Assembly (NCBI RefSeq): GCF_002051585.1
Contig: NZ_MZGX01000007.1
Coordinates: forward strand, 62,001 to 126,000
Direction: 5' to 3'
Source: Ruminiclostridium hungatei
GTDB lineage: Bacteria > Bacillota > Clostridia > Acetivibrionales > DSM-1351
Length of the DNA: 64,000 nucleotides
The notes below the pieces were generated by a model. That model was not told where the DNA came from. It did no database searches and saw only the letters and a program-made list of their open reading frames with translations. The position numbers were made by a program, and so were the translations under genes. Positions within the stretch are counted from its first letter, which is position 1; every line of letters starts with the position of its first letter. Positions 44,916-55,100 of this stretch are shown one piece after another.

Positions 44916-46178
44916 TTATTCTTCCACCCTTTCAATTTTCGCACCTAGTGTTTTAAGTTTATGTTCGAGCTTGCAGTAGCCTCTGTCAATATGCTGTATC
45001 TCGCCTATCTCCGTAGCACCTTCTGCTGAAAGCCCGGCCAGGACAAGTGCGGCTCCCGCCCTTAAATCCGTGGCTTTGACTGTTGCTCCCGTCAAACACT
45101 GCTTTCCTTCAATTACCGCTGTCCTCCCATCAATTTTGATGCTGGCTCCCATCCTTTTTAATTCGCTGACATGCATAAACCTGTTTTCAAAAATGGTCTC
45201 CGTCACTATGCTGGTACCCTGTGAGCAGCATAGCAGCGATGTCATCTGCGCCTGCATATCGGTGGGAAATCCGGGATATGGAAGAGTTTTTACATCCACC
45301 GGCTTCAGGTCCCCACCGCCCTTGATTCTTATGGAGGTCAGTTCCTCGCTTATTTCCAGGCCTGTCTCCTTTAACTTGGCAATTATAGGCTTAAGATGAT
45401 CGGGTACTACATTTTGGATTTCCACATCACCATTTGTAATTGCAGCGGCCACCATAAAAGTTCCTGCTTCAATCCTATCGGGAATTATTGTGTGGGTACA
45501 GCCCTGAAGCCTGTCCACACCAATAATCCTGATAGTGTCTGTTCCTGCCCCCTTAATACATGCACCCATTTCATTCAAGTAATTTGCAAGGTCGACTATT
45601 TCAGGTTCGATTGCCGCATTCTCAATGCTTGTCTGCCCTTCTGCCAGCACAGCCGCCATCAGTATATTCTCTGTAGCGCCTACACTGGGAAAATCCAGAT
45701 ATATTTTGTTGCCTGTCAGCTTCTTGCTGCGTCTTGCCTCAATATAGCCATGTCCCTGGGTTATCTCAGCCCCGAGAGCTGTAAACCCTTTTAAATGTAA
45801 ATCTACAGGCCTCGATCCGATGGCGCAGCCTCCGGGTAATGCAACTCTGACATATCCTGTTTTGGCCAGCATGGGTCCCATAATTAAAAAAGAAGCCCTT
45901 AATTTATTAACCAGTTCATAGGGTGCCGTGGAATTGGTTATATCCCTGGCATGAAAGCTGATGGAGCTGCTGCCGGGAATTGTTTCCACGTCCGCCCCCA
46001 GTGATTTTATCAGCTCGCACATCATTTTGACATCGTATAAATCCGGTACTTCTTCAATAATACTCTTGGACTCACCTAACAGGGAAGCTGCCATTATCGG
46101 AAGAACTGAATTCTTTGCACCATCCACTCTTACTTTGCCTTTTAAAGGTACACCTTCGCTAATAACGTATTTCGCCAA
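44916..46178 (-). CDS. murA: UDP-N-acetylglucosamine 1-carboxyvinyltransferase
   Basis: The first committed enzyme of peptidoglycan synthesis; it transfers enolpyruvate from PEP to UDP-GlcNAc. The 420-residue protein has normal length. It shows the Lys22-Asn23 pair in [14 protein letters not shown], the active-site Cys118 in [13 protein letters not shown] (the fosfomycin target) and the closing [14 protein letters not shown]. The start is a TTG at 46178 with AAGGGAAGAG upstream; no better ATG exists. It follows ywmB by 41 bp and precedes spoIID, an order also found in Bacillus. Confidence 0.97.
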   Translation of the reverse strand: MAKYVISEGVPLKGKVRVDGAKNSVLPIMAASLLGESKSIIEEVPDLYDVKMMCELIKSLGADVETIPGSSSISFHARDITNSTAPYELVNKLRASFLIMGPMLAKTGYVRVALPGGCAIGSRPVDLHLKGFTALGAEITQGHGYIEARRSKKLTGNKIYLDFPSVGATENILMAAVLAEGQTSIENAAIEPEIVDLANYLNEMGACIKGAGTDTIRIIGVDRLQGCTHTIIPDRIEAGTFMVAAAITNGDVEIQNVVPDHLKPIIAKLKETGLEISEELTSIRIKGGGDLKPVDVKTLPYPGFPTDMQAQMTSLLCCSQGTSIVTETIFENRFMHVSELKRMGASIKIDGRTAVIEGKQCLTGATVKATDLRAGAALVLAGLSAEGATEIGEIQHIDRGYCKLEHKLKTLGAKIERVEE

Positions 46179-46219
46179 GTGAGCTCTTCCCTTCCTTTTA
46201 AATTTTTGTATTGCTCCAC

Positions 46220-46972
46220 TTAGTATTCAGTGTTCACCACAGGTGTCGCCACCCAAAGGTAAGTTTTGTTTTCGATCTTATTGTATCTGATGGCAAGACT
46301 AAGATTTATGTTCTTTCCATCGATACTCAGCTTATCGCCAATCATGGGGGAGAAGGCCGATACGCTGATAATGTTTTCCTGCCTCATGCTGTCAACCTTT
46401 TTTGCATCACTGTCGTCCAGAATCTTTCTGCAAATGTTCTCAAGCTGCGAATCCTGCAAATTTCCCTCGTAGGTGCCTGTAATACAAGAGTTGACCACCG
46501 CTTTAAGGCCATACTTGCCAAAAACGCTTTCAATCCTGTCTCTCAGAAGCAATGCCGAACCATTTACAGTTTCGGTGGCATCTATAGTTATATATTTGTC
46601 TCCATCACCGGATTTATTCCCTACAATACTTGCCATTGCAGTTATTTTAACACCATCTTTAGTGGTTCCTGACAAGTCGGTCTTAATCAAAGTATCGGTA
46701 CTGGTGGAGTTCGTTGAATATCCTGTAACCTCAAGCGCTTTGAACACATCCTCGCAAATAGCGGTCAGGTTATCCAGCTTTTTCACTTTATTATCGGCCC
46801 GTACAAAAAAATACAATTCATTGATAACCATTTTTGCACCGGACGATTTAAACGCATCACCGATGGAAATCTTCTCACCCTCAGAATCCCTGTAATTGTG
46901 TATGTAGTATGTGGTTCCCAAAATTCCAGCTACAAGAATAAGTACCATTAATACAAAAACCAGTTTTCTCAT
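46220..46972 (-). CDS. ywmB: YwmB-like protein (TATA-box-binding-protein-like fold)
   Basis: A 250-residue secreted or membrane-anchored protein with an N-terminal hydrophobic helix (residues 2-20). The rest fits the YwmB family by length and by gene order directly before murA. Segments such as [17 protein letters not shown] and [32 protein letters not shown] are consistent with the two-lobed fold of the family. Function is unknown. I place the start at 46972 with AGGAGGG; the extension to 47005 adds a segment without a site. Confidence 0.78.
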   Translation of the reverse strand: MRKLVFVLMVLILVAGILGTTYYIHNYRDSEGEKISIGDAFKSSGAKMVINELYFFVRADNKVKKLDNLTAICEDVFKALEVTGYSTNSTSTDTLIKTDLSGTTKDGVKITAMASIVGNKSGDGDKYITIDATETVNGSALLLRDRIESVFGKYGLKAVVNSCITGTYEGNLQDSQLENICRKILDDSDAKKVDSMRQENIISVSAFSPMIGDKLSIDGKNINLSLAIRYNKIENKTYLWVATPVVNTEY

Positions 46973-47057
46973 AATCCCTCCTGTTACTCCCGGCAGCGCA
47001 GGCATATATCCCTTGTCCTTGCGTGTATGCTTGCTGCTTCTGCAGGCAATAAAAAAA

Positions 47058-47107
47058 CAATAATTTTACTAAGATAAAATCTCTTTATCTTGATAATAAA
47101 ATTATTG
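47058..47107 (-). terminator. Intrinsic terminator after the small SLH gene
   Basis: An AT-rich stem of about 20 pairs with small internal mismatches (CAATAATTTTA / TAAAATTATTG outer, AGATAAA / TTTATCT inner). It is followed on the minus strand by TTTTTTT, 83 bp after the stop. The gap 47006-47189 holds nothing else that I can recognise. Confidence 0.72.
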
Positions 47108-47189
47108 CCTTTTTAAAAAAGCCATATACATTGCAAGGCCTTCTATTTCCCGGTAAAAAAATCATAAGAAACCCATTATTATTGCAGTC

Positions 47190-48038
47190 TTAATAAGTGG
47201 AAAGAGCTCTGCTGAGCATCATAGAGAAATCACCCCGTGAAATGCTGTTTGTTTCCTTAAAGGTTTTATATATACTATCCTGGGGAGTTAATATTTTCAA
47301 ATTAAAAACATTTTGCACGCTTTCCGTATACCATTGATTTTTTTTGATTTTAGTATAAACACCCTCTGATTTTGTTTTAAAGCTGAAGGATTTTGATATT
47401 ATTGAACATGCCTCTGCCACCGTCACCTTGTCATCAGGTTTGAAGGCCTTATCGTTTGCAGCTTTCATCAGGCCTTTGCCCACCACTGCATTGATGTACT
47501 TTTTGGCCCAATGCTTTTCCACATCCCCGTATTTCGTCTTTGCAGCAGTGTCCAGCTTCAGGTTCAAAGCAACAGCAAGCATTGACGCCAGCTCTGCTCT
47601 GGTTATGGAATTCTTTGGCTTGAAGGCTGTCCCGCTGAAGGCAACTGTTATTCCTGCATCGTGCAGATGTCTCACATATTCGTCATATTCCGTATTTATT
47701 ATATCGGAATATGGCCTGAAGCTTAAGTTATCGGTATTGGTGGTTATAACCCGGAAGGGAGCTATAACCATATATTCATCTATACTGGCAGAAGCAGACG
47801 TACTGCCTCCCTTTGTAAATGAATATGTTACATTGACGGTCTTTCCGTTCCTGGGGCTGACGGCAACTATCTTTATACCCTTGTTCTTTTCCTGGCTTGT
47901 AAGGGTTATCTGATATTTTCCCTCCAGATATCGGCTGGTGACTTTTACCCCGTTGGCATCGGCGGCCTGAACTGAAAAACCGCTTATGAGCAACGATAAA
48001 ATCAAAACAAATATATATTTTGTATTGTATTTCTTCAT
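47190..48038 (-). CDS. SLH-domain protein (282 aa)
   Basis: A compact secreted SLH protein. A signal peptide (about residues 8-26) is followed by an 85-residue beta-rich region and three SLH repeats. These are RPYSDIINTEYDEYVRHLHDAGITVAF, KYGDVEKHWAKKYINAVVGKGLMKAAND and a third ending SISRGDFSMMLSRALSTY. Apart from the anchor there is little else, so it may be a small cell-wall-bound factor or a filler of the S-layer. The ATG at 48038 has AGGAGG. It is last in the run of SLH genes transcribed from about 57.2 kb. Confidence 0.9.
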   Translation of the reverse strand: MKKYNTKYIFVLILSLLISGFSVQAADANGVKVTSRYLEGKYQITLTSQEKNKGIKIVAVSPRNGKTVNVTYSFTKGGSTSASASIDEYMVIAPFRVITTNTDNLSFRPYSDIINTEYDEYVRHLHDAGITVAFSGTAFKPKNSITRAELASMLAVALNLKLDTAAKTKYGDVEKHWAKKYINAVVGKGLMKAANDKAFKPDDKVTVAEACSIISKSFSFKTKSEGVYTKIKKNQWYTESVQNVFNLKILTPQDSIYKTFKETNSISRGDFSMMLSRALSTY

Positions 48039-48097
48039 ATATCCTCCTGGCATGCCGGCGGCTCAGGTCATTAATACCCGTCCGCCGTCTGGTAAGG

Positions 48098-51000
48098 CTA
48101 GTCTATCTCACCGGCAAGTATCAGGGCCTTTTCTATCATATACAGCAGCTCTCCTCTGGTTACGCTGTCGGATGGATTCAATCTGGAGGCTGTCATACCC
48201 GGAACAAAGCCGTTTTGTACTGCAAATGCCACCTTGTCCAATATGTCCTTGTCGATTTTCCCATAGTCACTGTAGCCTGAAACCGCTGAACTGCTTCCCT
48301 TTACCTTGGTACCTGCTTTTATTTCATAGAGCACCACCGCCATCCTGGCAGCTTCCTGCCTTGTCAGCACATTCCCGGCAGGCTTTCCGCTCTTTATAAG
48401 CCCTGACTTTACAGCGGCCTCCATGTAGCTGCTGTCATAGGTGTAATTGTCTATGGTGTCAAACACCAGCTTCACCGCCTCCCCGGCAGTGACCTTGTCC
48501 TCAGGTCTGAAAAGCCTGCTGTTTACGCTTTTCAATTCGTGGGCAAATGCTACGTTTACGATGGAAGCTTCATATTCATATCCGTAGATATCGTCATAAA
48601 TTCCGCCGGTTCTGTCTGCAATGGCATATATCCCCTGAGCTTGCACCTGTATACCCATTGCTCCCCAATTGTTGTCGGAATCAAAGCTGTTTATTATGGG
48701 CTGCTTTTCCCAGTTGCTTGTATAGGCATTATATATGTAACCGAAGGTTTTCCCCTCCACATAGTCACTTCTGTTGGAATATGTGAAATTCACCAGCAGG
48801 GGTTTTGCAAATCTGGCGACAGCTATATTATTCACACCGTTGTTCAGAGTGACGTCTATCTGAGCCAGAGGCTTCTTCAATATAAGCTCATTATTCTTTG
48901 ATGCAGGTATTTGAGGCGCCAGGGTTATGTTGAACAAATAAATCTGCTCTTTTTGAGTATCTCCGCCTGCAGTCGTGCCTGACAAAACCCCTGCCTTAAA
49001 GGTATAGTCCACTGCCGAGGTTTTTATGGTTATGTTTTCCTTAAGCTGCTCCAGCCGGTCAAAGACCTTCCGTGATATGTGCACGGATATACTGCCGGCA
49101 GTTGTGGGAGGCTTGGTCACATCAACAGTATAGTCAAGCCTGTTGTCTGTTTTTACAGCTTCAACAAACCTGTCGGCATTTACTCCTGTTATCTTTACCA
49201 CCCAGACTCCTCCAACAACCGTTGGTGCCTTTTCTATAAATTCTCCCGAAATCACATTGTCTATATCCTGATCGGAGTCATAATCATCACTGCTTCTCAA
49301 GGTTCTTACACTTATGCTTTGAGTGGGAATGGAAGTGAGCTTCTTTACAGGATCATAGGCGTACAGCCTGGCAAAATACCTGAAATTGGACTTCAGGCCA
49401 TCAACCTTGAATTCTGAAACCGCTCCGGCATTGTACTGCTTCACATCCTTATAGTCCACTCCGCCCGACACCTCCAGCCTGTACTCAAGACCGGGTTCCT
49501 GTATCCACTCAAAGGTCACGCTGTTTTTAGTTACAGCATCGGAAGTGTTCTTGACACCAAACCCCCTGGGAGTGGCCGGAGGTATATCCTTTAAGGTTCG
49601 GAGCGGCAGGGAATCACTCCACTCGGACTTTTCACTCAGCGTCCGGTCTTCGCTGAAGGCTTCGGCCTGTATCCAGAAATAATACAGTGTATCGGCCTTC
49701 AACCCGGGGATTCTCACATAATTTACCCCTGACTGTTTTATCTGTTCCGCTGTTACGGTCACATTTCCTGCGGCCCGTGTTACGTCGTCCACCGTGCCGT
49801 ATTTTATGTAATAGGTGTTGCCGTCCTTGTAATTCCAACCCAGATCAACATAGCTGTCGGCAACAAAGTAGTAGTTGAAGGCCGGCACCACCGGTTTCTC
49901 AACAATCTGGGAGGGTGTCGGGTTGGTGGTAAAAATTATTGGGTTGGAGGCCTCTGAAAAAAGCGGCTCCTCACCATTTCCCAGATTTCTTACGGCTCTG
50001 ACCCATAAGATGTATGTAGTATTTGACTGCAATTGGTTCACAGGCACTATGAGATTATGTTTTGAATATGTCCGTGTCCCGTTGGCATCTATACTGTCGG
50101 GAGCATTCAGCTCCGGATCTTCATAAGGGTCATCGTTGGCGTCGGTAATGACTGTAGGCACCTTTTCCAGCTTATAGCTGTCTATCTTTGTAATATCGAT
50201 TCCTTCATAGTATTTTTCACAACCTACATAAAGCGTTACATTTTTATCATAGGATACTTTCCTGTAGTTTATGTTGTCCAGAGGCATTGTAATGGCACTA
50301 TAGGATACGGTGTCGTTGGGCGACTCCTTATCCGCCTTGATATAGGACCATTTACCGGTTATATCGTCAAATTTCTCATACCAGCGGTTTTTCAACTGTA
50401 TGACAACGCTGTTGTCGGATATGAGTTTCTTGTTATTCTCGCTTCTTATCTCCAGCGGCGGGTTAGACGGCAGAATCGGCCTGTCAATAGCACCTCCCGG
50501 CAAGGTAATTACAACCTTCAGGGCAGGGTAAGACCTGTATTCCACATTCTGAATCACCACATCCACCTCTTCGGCAAAAATCTTTTTTGCAACTATCTTA
50601 TAGTAATAGGTGTGGTTGGGCTTCAAGCCGGTAAGCTTGTACTTGTAGCCGATGGTGTTATTGTTGTCGGCCACATCCCTGACGGCATTTGCATCTGCCG
50701 GTACGAAGCCTGTGACAATTTTTTTGTCGGCAGGAGGATTGTCTATTTCGTTGGGATTTTCAATCAGCCAAATGTCATAGGATACATCTGTGTCAATACT
50801 TCCATTGGCCTTTTTGGGAACCCTCCACAATATTGTTGCGGTATTTGTGCCAAGCTCTCCCTTGAAGGCAATTGACTGGTCCACATTGAGAATATCGCTG
50901 TAGGCAATAATCCTGGCCCCTGATGAATCGGTAAACTCCGGCACAATTTCAGGCATAGCCGGAGAAGCTGCCACTTCACCCTCTTTAAGTATGATTTTGT

Positions 51001-52090
51001 CAGATACTATTTTAACACTGTCAGGATAATATGGCAGTCCGCCCTTTGTAACATTTGCTCTTATAATATAGTAGCTGACCTGCTCACCTTCGGGCACAGT
51101 AATAAATGTAGTGGTACTGTCTTCAATAAGCATGGGTATGGGCACATTTCCCACATATTTATCTATCTGGTACTGAACCTTTATATCCGAAGAGGATATG
51201 CCTGCGATTACAGGACTCCAATCAAGCCTCCAGATAGTGCCTGCATCTGTGGTAGACATCTTTGTACTTTTTGCAAGTATGTAAGTGCTTGAAAGCACGA
51301 CATTTGAGGATTCATTCCTTATTATTTCGGTATCGGAAATGTCAGGAACTATTTTAACGTAATATACTCTTCCCGGGTCTTTAACCGTATGCTCATACTC
51401 CAGTGAACCGTCGGCCTGGTTTAATATGACCGGGCCGTTTATTCCTATTTGTTCTTCTGATATGAATATTGGCAGTGTATTGGTGAAATCCTTGTTTTCA
51501 GAAACATACAGCTTGTAACTTATTCTCTTTCCTTCATTCCATACATCATCCCAAATGATTTTTATCTTGGAGGTGCTCATGGTTATACACTGGAGTTTGA
51601 TATCCGTCAGGAATTTCACAGTATTTGAGGCTGCAGATTCCTCGGATTTCTGTATTGTATTATTGTTGTTGGCATACTCGTAATAAGCCCTTGCATTTGC
51701 CTTGTACACAGTACCGGACTTCAGGTTTCTCACTCTGATGGGAGACGTACCGGCGGGCATGTCCTTTTCCTTGAGAACCGGACCGGTCTGAGGCCTGTAA
51801 CCCTTTGCAGACTCTTCCAGATATACGTTTACATACTTGCCGGTAATGGTTATCCCTTGAGGGTTATCCACTCCAGCCCAGCCAATATCCGCATAGAACC
51901 CCGACGCACCTCCGTCCGAACTGCTGTATCCTATAGCAGGTTCAACATTTGGATTTAATGGTGATATTGCCAGTTTGCTGGGCGACGGCTGTGATGGAAC
52001 GCCGGGTGCCGCCCATACTTCAGCAAGTCCGTATGAAGTTATAGTAACTGTTGCTGCCAAAACTGCTGCAAGTATCCTTTTTAGAATCAT
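48098..52090 (-). CDS. Fibronectin-III repeat surface protein with C-terminal SLH domains (1330 aa)
   Basis: A secreted protein of 1330 residues. A signal peptide ends near residue 28. Several fibronectin-type-III-like domains follow, with the typical end-strand phrases GLKPNHTYYYKIVAKK, LKADTLYYFWIQAEAF and LKSNFRYFARLYAYD. At about residues 950-1140 there is a beta-rich domain with VRISRKVF-like and KPLLVNFTYSN segments that resembles the matching region of the 1640-residue neighbour. Three SLH domains close the protein (RLFRPEDKVTAGEAVKLVF, TRQEAARMAVVLYE, LNPSDSVTRGELLYMIEKAL). The likely role is adhesion or S-layer structure. It lies 45 bp downstream of its larger paralogue. Confidence 0.9.
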   Translation of the reverse strand: MILKRILAAVLAATVTITSYGLAEVWAAPGVPSQPSPSKLAISPLNPNVEPAIGYSSSDGGASGFYADIGWAGVDNPQGITITGKYVNVYLEESAKGYRPQTGPVLKEKDMPAGTSPIRVRNLKSGTVYKANARAYYEYANNNNTIQKSEESAASNTVKFLTDIKLQCITMSTSKIKIIWDDVWNEGKRISYKLYVSENKDFTNTLPIFISEEQIGINGPVILNQADGSLEYEHTVKDPGRVYYVKIVPDISDTEIIRNESSNVVLSSTYILAKSTKMSTTDAGTIWRLDWSPVIAGISSSDIKVQYQIDKYVGNVPIPMLIEDSTTTFITVPEGEQVSYYIIRANVTKGGLPYYPDSVKIVSDKIILKEGEVAASPAMPEIVPEFTDSSGARIIAYSDILNVDQSIAFKGELGTNTATILWRVPKKANGSIDTDVSYDIWLIENPNEIDNPPADKKIVTGFVPADANAVRDVADNNNTIGYKYKLTGLKPNHTYYYKIVAKKIFAEEVDVVIQNVEYRSYPALKVVITLPGGAIDRPILPSNPPLEIRSENNKKLISDNSVVIQLKNRWYEKFDDITGKWSYIKADKESPNDTVSYSAITMPLDNINYRKVSYDKNVTLYVGCEKYYEGIDITKIDSYKLEKVPTVITDANDDPYEDPELNAPDSIDANGTRTYSKHNLIVPVNQLQSNTTYILWVRAVRNLGNGEEPLFSEASNPIIFTTNPTPSQIVEKPVVPAFNYYFVADSYVDLGWNYKDGNTYYIKYGTVDDVTRAAGNVTVTAEQIKQSGVNYVRIPGLKADTLYYFWIQAEAFSEDRTLSEKSEWSDSLPLRTLKDIPPATPRGFGVKNTSDAVTKNSVTFEWIQEPGLEYRLEVSGGVDYKDVKQYNAGAVSEFKVDGLKSNFRYFARLYAYDPVKKLTSIPTQSISVRTLRSSDDYDSDQDIDNVISGEFIEKAPTVVGGVWVVKITGVNADRFVEAVKTDNRLDYTVDVTKPPTTAGSISVHISRKVFDRLEQLKENITIKTSAVDYTFKAGVLSGTTAGGDTQKEQIYLFNITLAPQIPASKNNELILKKPLAQIDVTLNNGVNNIAVARFAKPLLVNFTYSNRSDYVEGKTFGYIYNAYTSNWEKQPIINSFDSDNNWGAMGIQVQAQGIYAIADRTGGIYDDIYGYEYEASIVNVAFAHELKSVNSRLFRPEDKVTAGEAVKLVFDTIDNYTYDSSYMEAAVKSGLIKSGKPAGNVLTRQEAARMAVVLYEIKAGTKVKGSSSAVSGYSDYGKIDKDILDKVAFAVQNGFVPGMTASRLNPSDSVTRGELLYMIEKALILAGEID

Positions 52091-52135
52091 GGGTATCTCT
52101 CCGTTTCTGTCTATGGGTCTTACTGTATTGTCCTA

Positions 52136-55100
52136 TCAGGCTTCAAGCATCTTCTGTATTACCATTATCATTCCAGCTCTGTTAATGGCATTTTCCGGGT
52201 TGAATCTGGAATCCGAATCCAGTGTCATCAACTGCATTTGCAGGCACATATACACAGGAACGGCATATCTTCCCGCAATGGAACTGTCATCCTTTATGGG
52301 CTTTGTGTATGAAGCCCTTAGCCTGTCATAGTCCGCCCCGTTTTTTTGGCAGTACAGCCTGATTACCAGCGCAGCGGCTTCCTGACGCGTCAGGTTCCTG
52401 TAAATATTTGTTGTATTGATAATCCTGTCAAGTCCATAGGCCTTTGCCTTGGTCTTGATATCAGTCTGCTCATCCACCTTATCCTCGGCTATCAGTTCAT
52501 ACAGAAGGATTCCTTCTCTGACAGTCACGTTCAGACCTGAATTGAAGGATACCTCCGAGCCGGGGAATACTGCTGTCAAATCATAACTTTGTGAAAACCT
52601 GGTAATATATGGCTTAGCGGCATTGTCCGCAGGAACTGTTGCAGCCATATCAGGTGATGAAAGCAAGGTATACTTTCCGGTACTGTTAACAACATAACTT
52701 AAATAGCCGTCTTCACTCTTAAGGTTTTGAGTAAGCTTCTGCCAACTGGCGGAGTTCTCGTAAAAAACATAGGGATTTACTTTACCGGCTGCCTTAAATG
52801 GCATTTTTACACCCATGTTCGCGCTGAACCTTGTAATATTGTATTTCTGATCCAGTACACCCGGAGTATAGCCTGCGCCATTCAAGGTATCCTCCAGATA
52901 GTAGGAGAGCTCGCTTCTCACTTCCTCCAGCAGCCCGTTCAGATAAGTTTCCACCGCTTTTGCATCGCCCTTGACACTTGTATTATTGGGATTTTTTATT
53001 ACCTCCAGCTTCTTGGCAATAAGCCCGGTAGTGTCGTTGTAAAGCTTGTCCTTTATCTGGGCGTTTACGGTGGTACTTGTCTGTTTGCTGGCAACTGCCT
53101 GTGCCGAGAAAGTATTCATCTTTGCAGCCGCAGAAGTACCTGCGGGTATCTGGGGCTGAACTGCCGTGCTCTGGGTATTATTTACCTTCAAATACACGTC
53201 CTTTGCTCCGCTGGCTGCCGCCGCACTTTTAAACTCCTCCTGCCTGGCAGGATCAAAGGTGTCAGGTGTTATGGTGAACTCGGCATCTCTGGCCTTGATT
53301 ATCACACTCCTGTTATTGGTCCTCATTGCCTTTAAAATATCCTTTGCAAGATATATTTCATCGGTATACACATATGCCGGCCCCTGGGAAATATCTATGG
53401 TACAGGTGAAATTCCCATATCCTTCAAGAATGTTTATGACCTTTTCATCCCGCACAAATACCTTGTTGGAAACACCGTTTTTCTTACTGATATCCCAGTA
53501 AACATTCTGTTCAAGCTTATTTACCATATCCAGAAATTTTGCTACCACACTGGTATTGTTATCGTTATCGTCATAGTCACCCTGGTTGAATTCCGTTCTG
53601 GTATTTACCGGGCCCACATACTTTGAAGGCGTAACTGCAGTCTGGTCTGAGGAATCAACCTTTGTAGCCCTTATCTTGATATAATATTTAGTATTGGGCT
53701 TCAATGGCCTGTGTTCAATGCTGCCATCGGGCAGCTTTGTGGGTACGAGCTTGATTCGGGCGTTATAGGTGTAATAGTTCGTATTCAGGTTACTGTTGCT
53801 TTTCTCTATATAATACGGGTAGGTATGGGTTGTTATATCCACATACTGCTCCAGATCCACATCATTGTTCAAAACTGCATAGTCGCTGTCATCCTCGGTT
53901 CTTACAGCTATTTCAAATCCTGAATAGGGATCGATTGCATAGCCCTGCCATTTTACATCAATCTGGTAATAGTCATTTCTCGTATACCTGGTAAGTGTGC
54001 TCATTACCGCATTGTCTCTGGTGCGTACCACCTGAATGTTGTACTGTGTATTTGGCTTGAGCTTCAAAAGCCTCCCATAATAAATACTGCCATTTTTTAC
54101 TATAGTATACTTGGACTTTGCCAGCGTGGTATAATTGCTCTCCGCAGAGGTCTTCAACCTGATCTGAAACCCTTCTGCCGTGAGGTCATAGGAGGTATCA
54201 AACCAGTAAAAGCCCAATTCGCAATCGCTTACCGCCTGCAATAATGACGGCGGTTCAATAAGAGAAGTAGTAACCGGTATGGATATCCATACACTGGACC
54301 TTGTCTTGCCTGCATCAACTATCTCCGATCTCAGGCTGAAATAATAAATCTTATTTGGATAAAGCCATGTATCTATGGTATATCTGCATTTCTTGGTCTT
54401 CGGGTCATATGTAAAATTAGAAGCCAGCGGATTCATATTCGGATTGAGAGTGAGTTTGAAGGAATTATTGTCGCTGTTGTTGTCCTTATTTCCGAATAAA
54501 CTGATATAGCTTCTGTATATTGGGTCCTGAATTATGTTTGTATCATTTTCCTTTGTATTTGGTTCCACCCTGAAGGAAGTGGCAACAAGATTATAAGCTG
54601 CAGCCATTTCCTGTACCGTCCACTCAAAGGTGACAGTCTGCCCTGTAATCATGGGATTGCCGTTTGAATCCCTGGCAATGGCAAAATCAGCCGGAGCCAG
54701 CGGCTTTTTCTCGCTGTCGTCAGGCACAGGCGGTTCCCCGGTAGGTGTGGTCACAGGGAGCAGCACCGTTTCCACCGATTGTTTCTGCTCAGGCTCATTA
54801 ACCATTTTCAGCCTGACCTTTACCAGGAAATAGTAGGTGGAATTAGGCGCCAGATATTTGCCGAAGGCTGTCTGATTATTGATGTCATTGAATTCATTTA
54901 TTGTGGCATAAACCCATGTGGTGCTGCCCAGAGTCTGCTTTGTAAAATCCACATCTCCAGCATTGCCCGCCAAATCGGTGGTACCTATCCTCTTAAATGA
55001 GGTAGGTTCGGTTCTGGTACTCATGTACAAATCATAGATGATGGCATCGTTCTGCTCGTCATGGTTTGAGGTATAGTTGCTCCAGTCTATTTTCAATTCA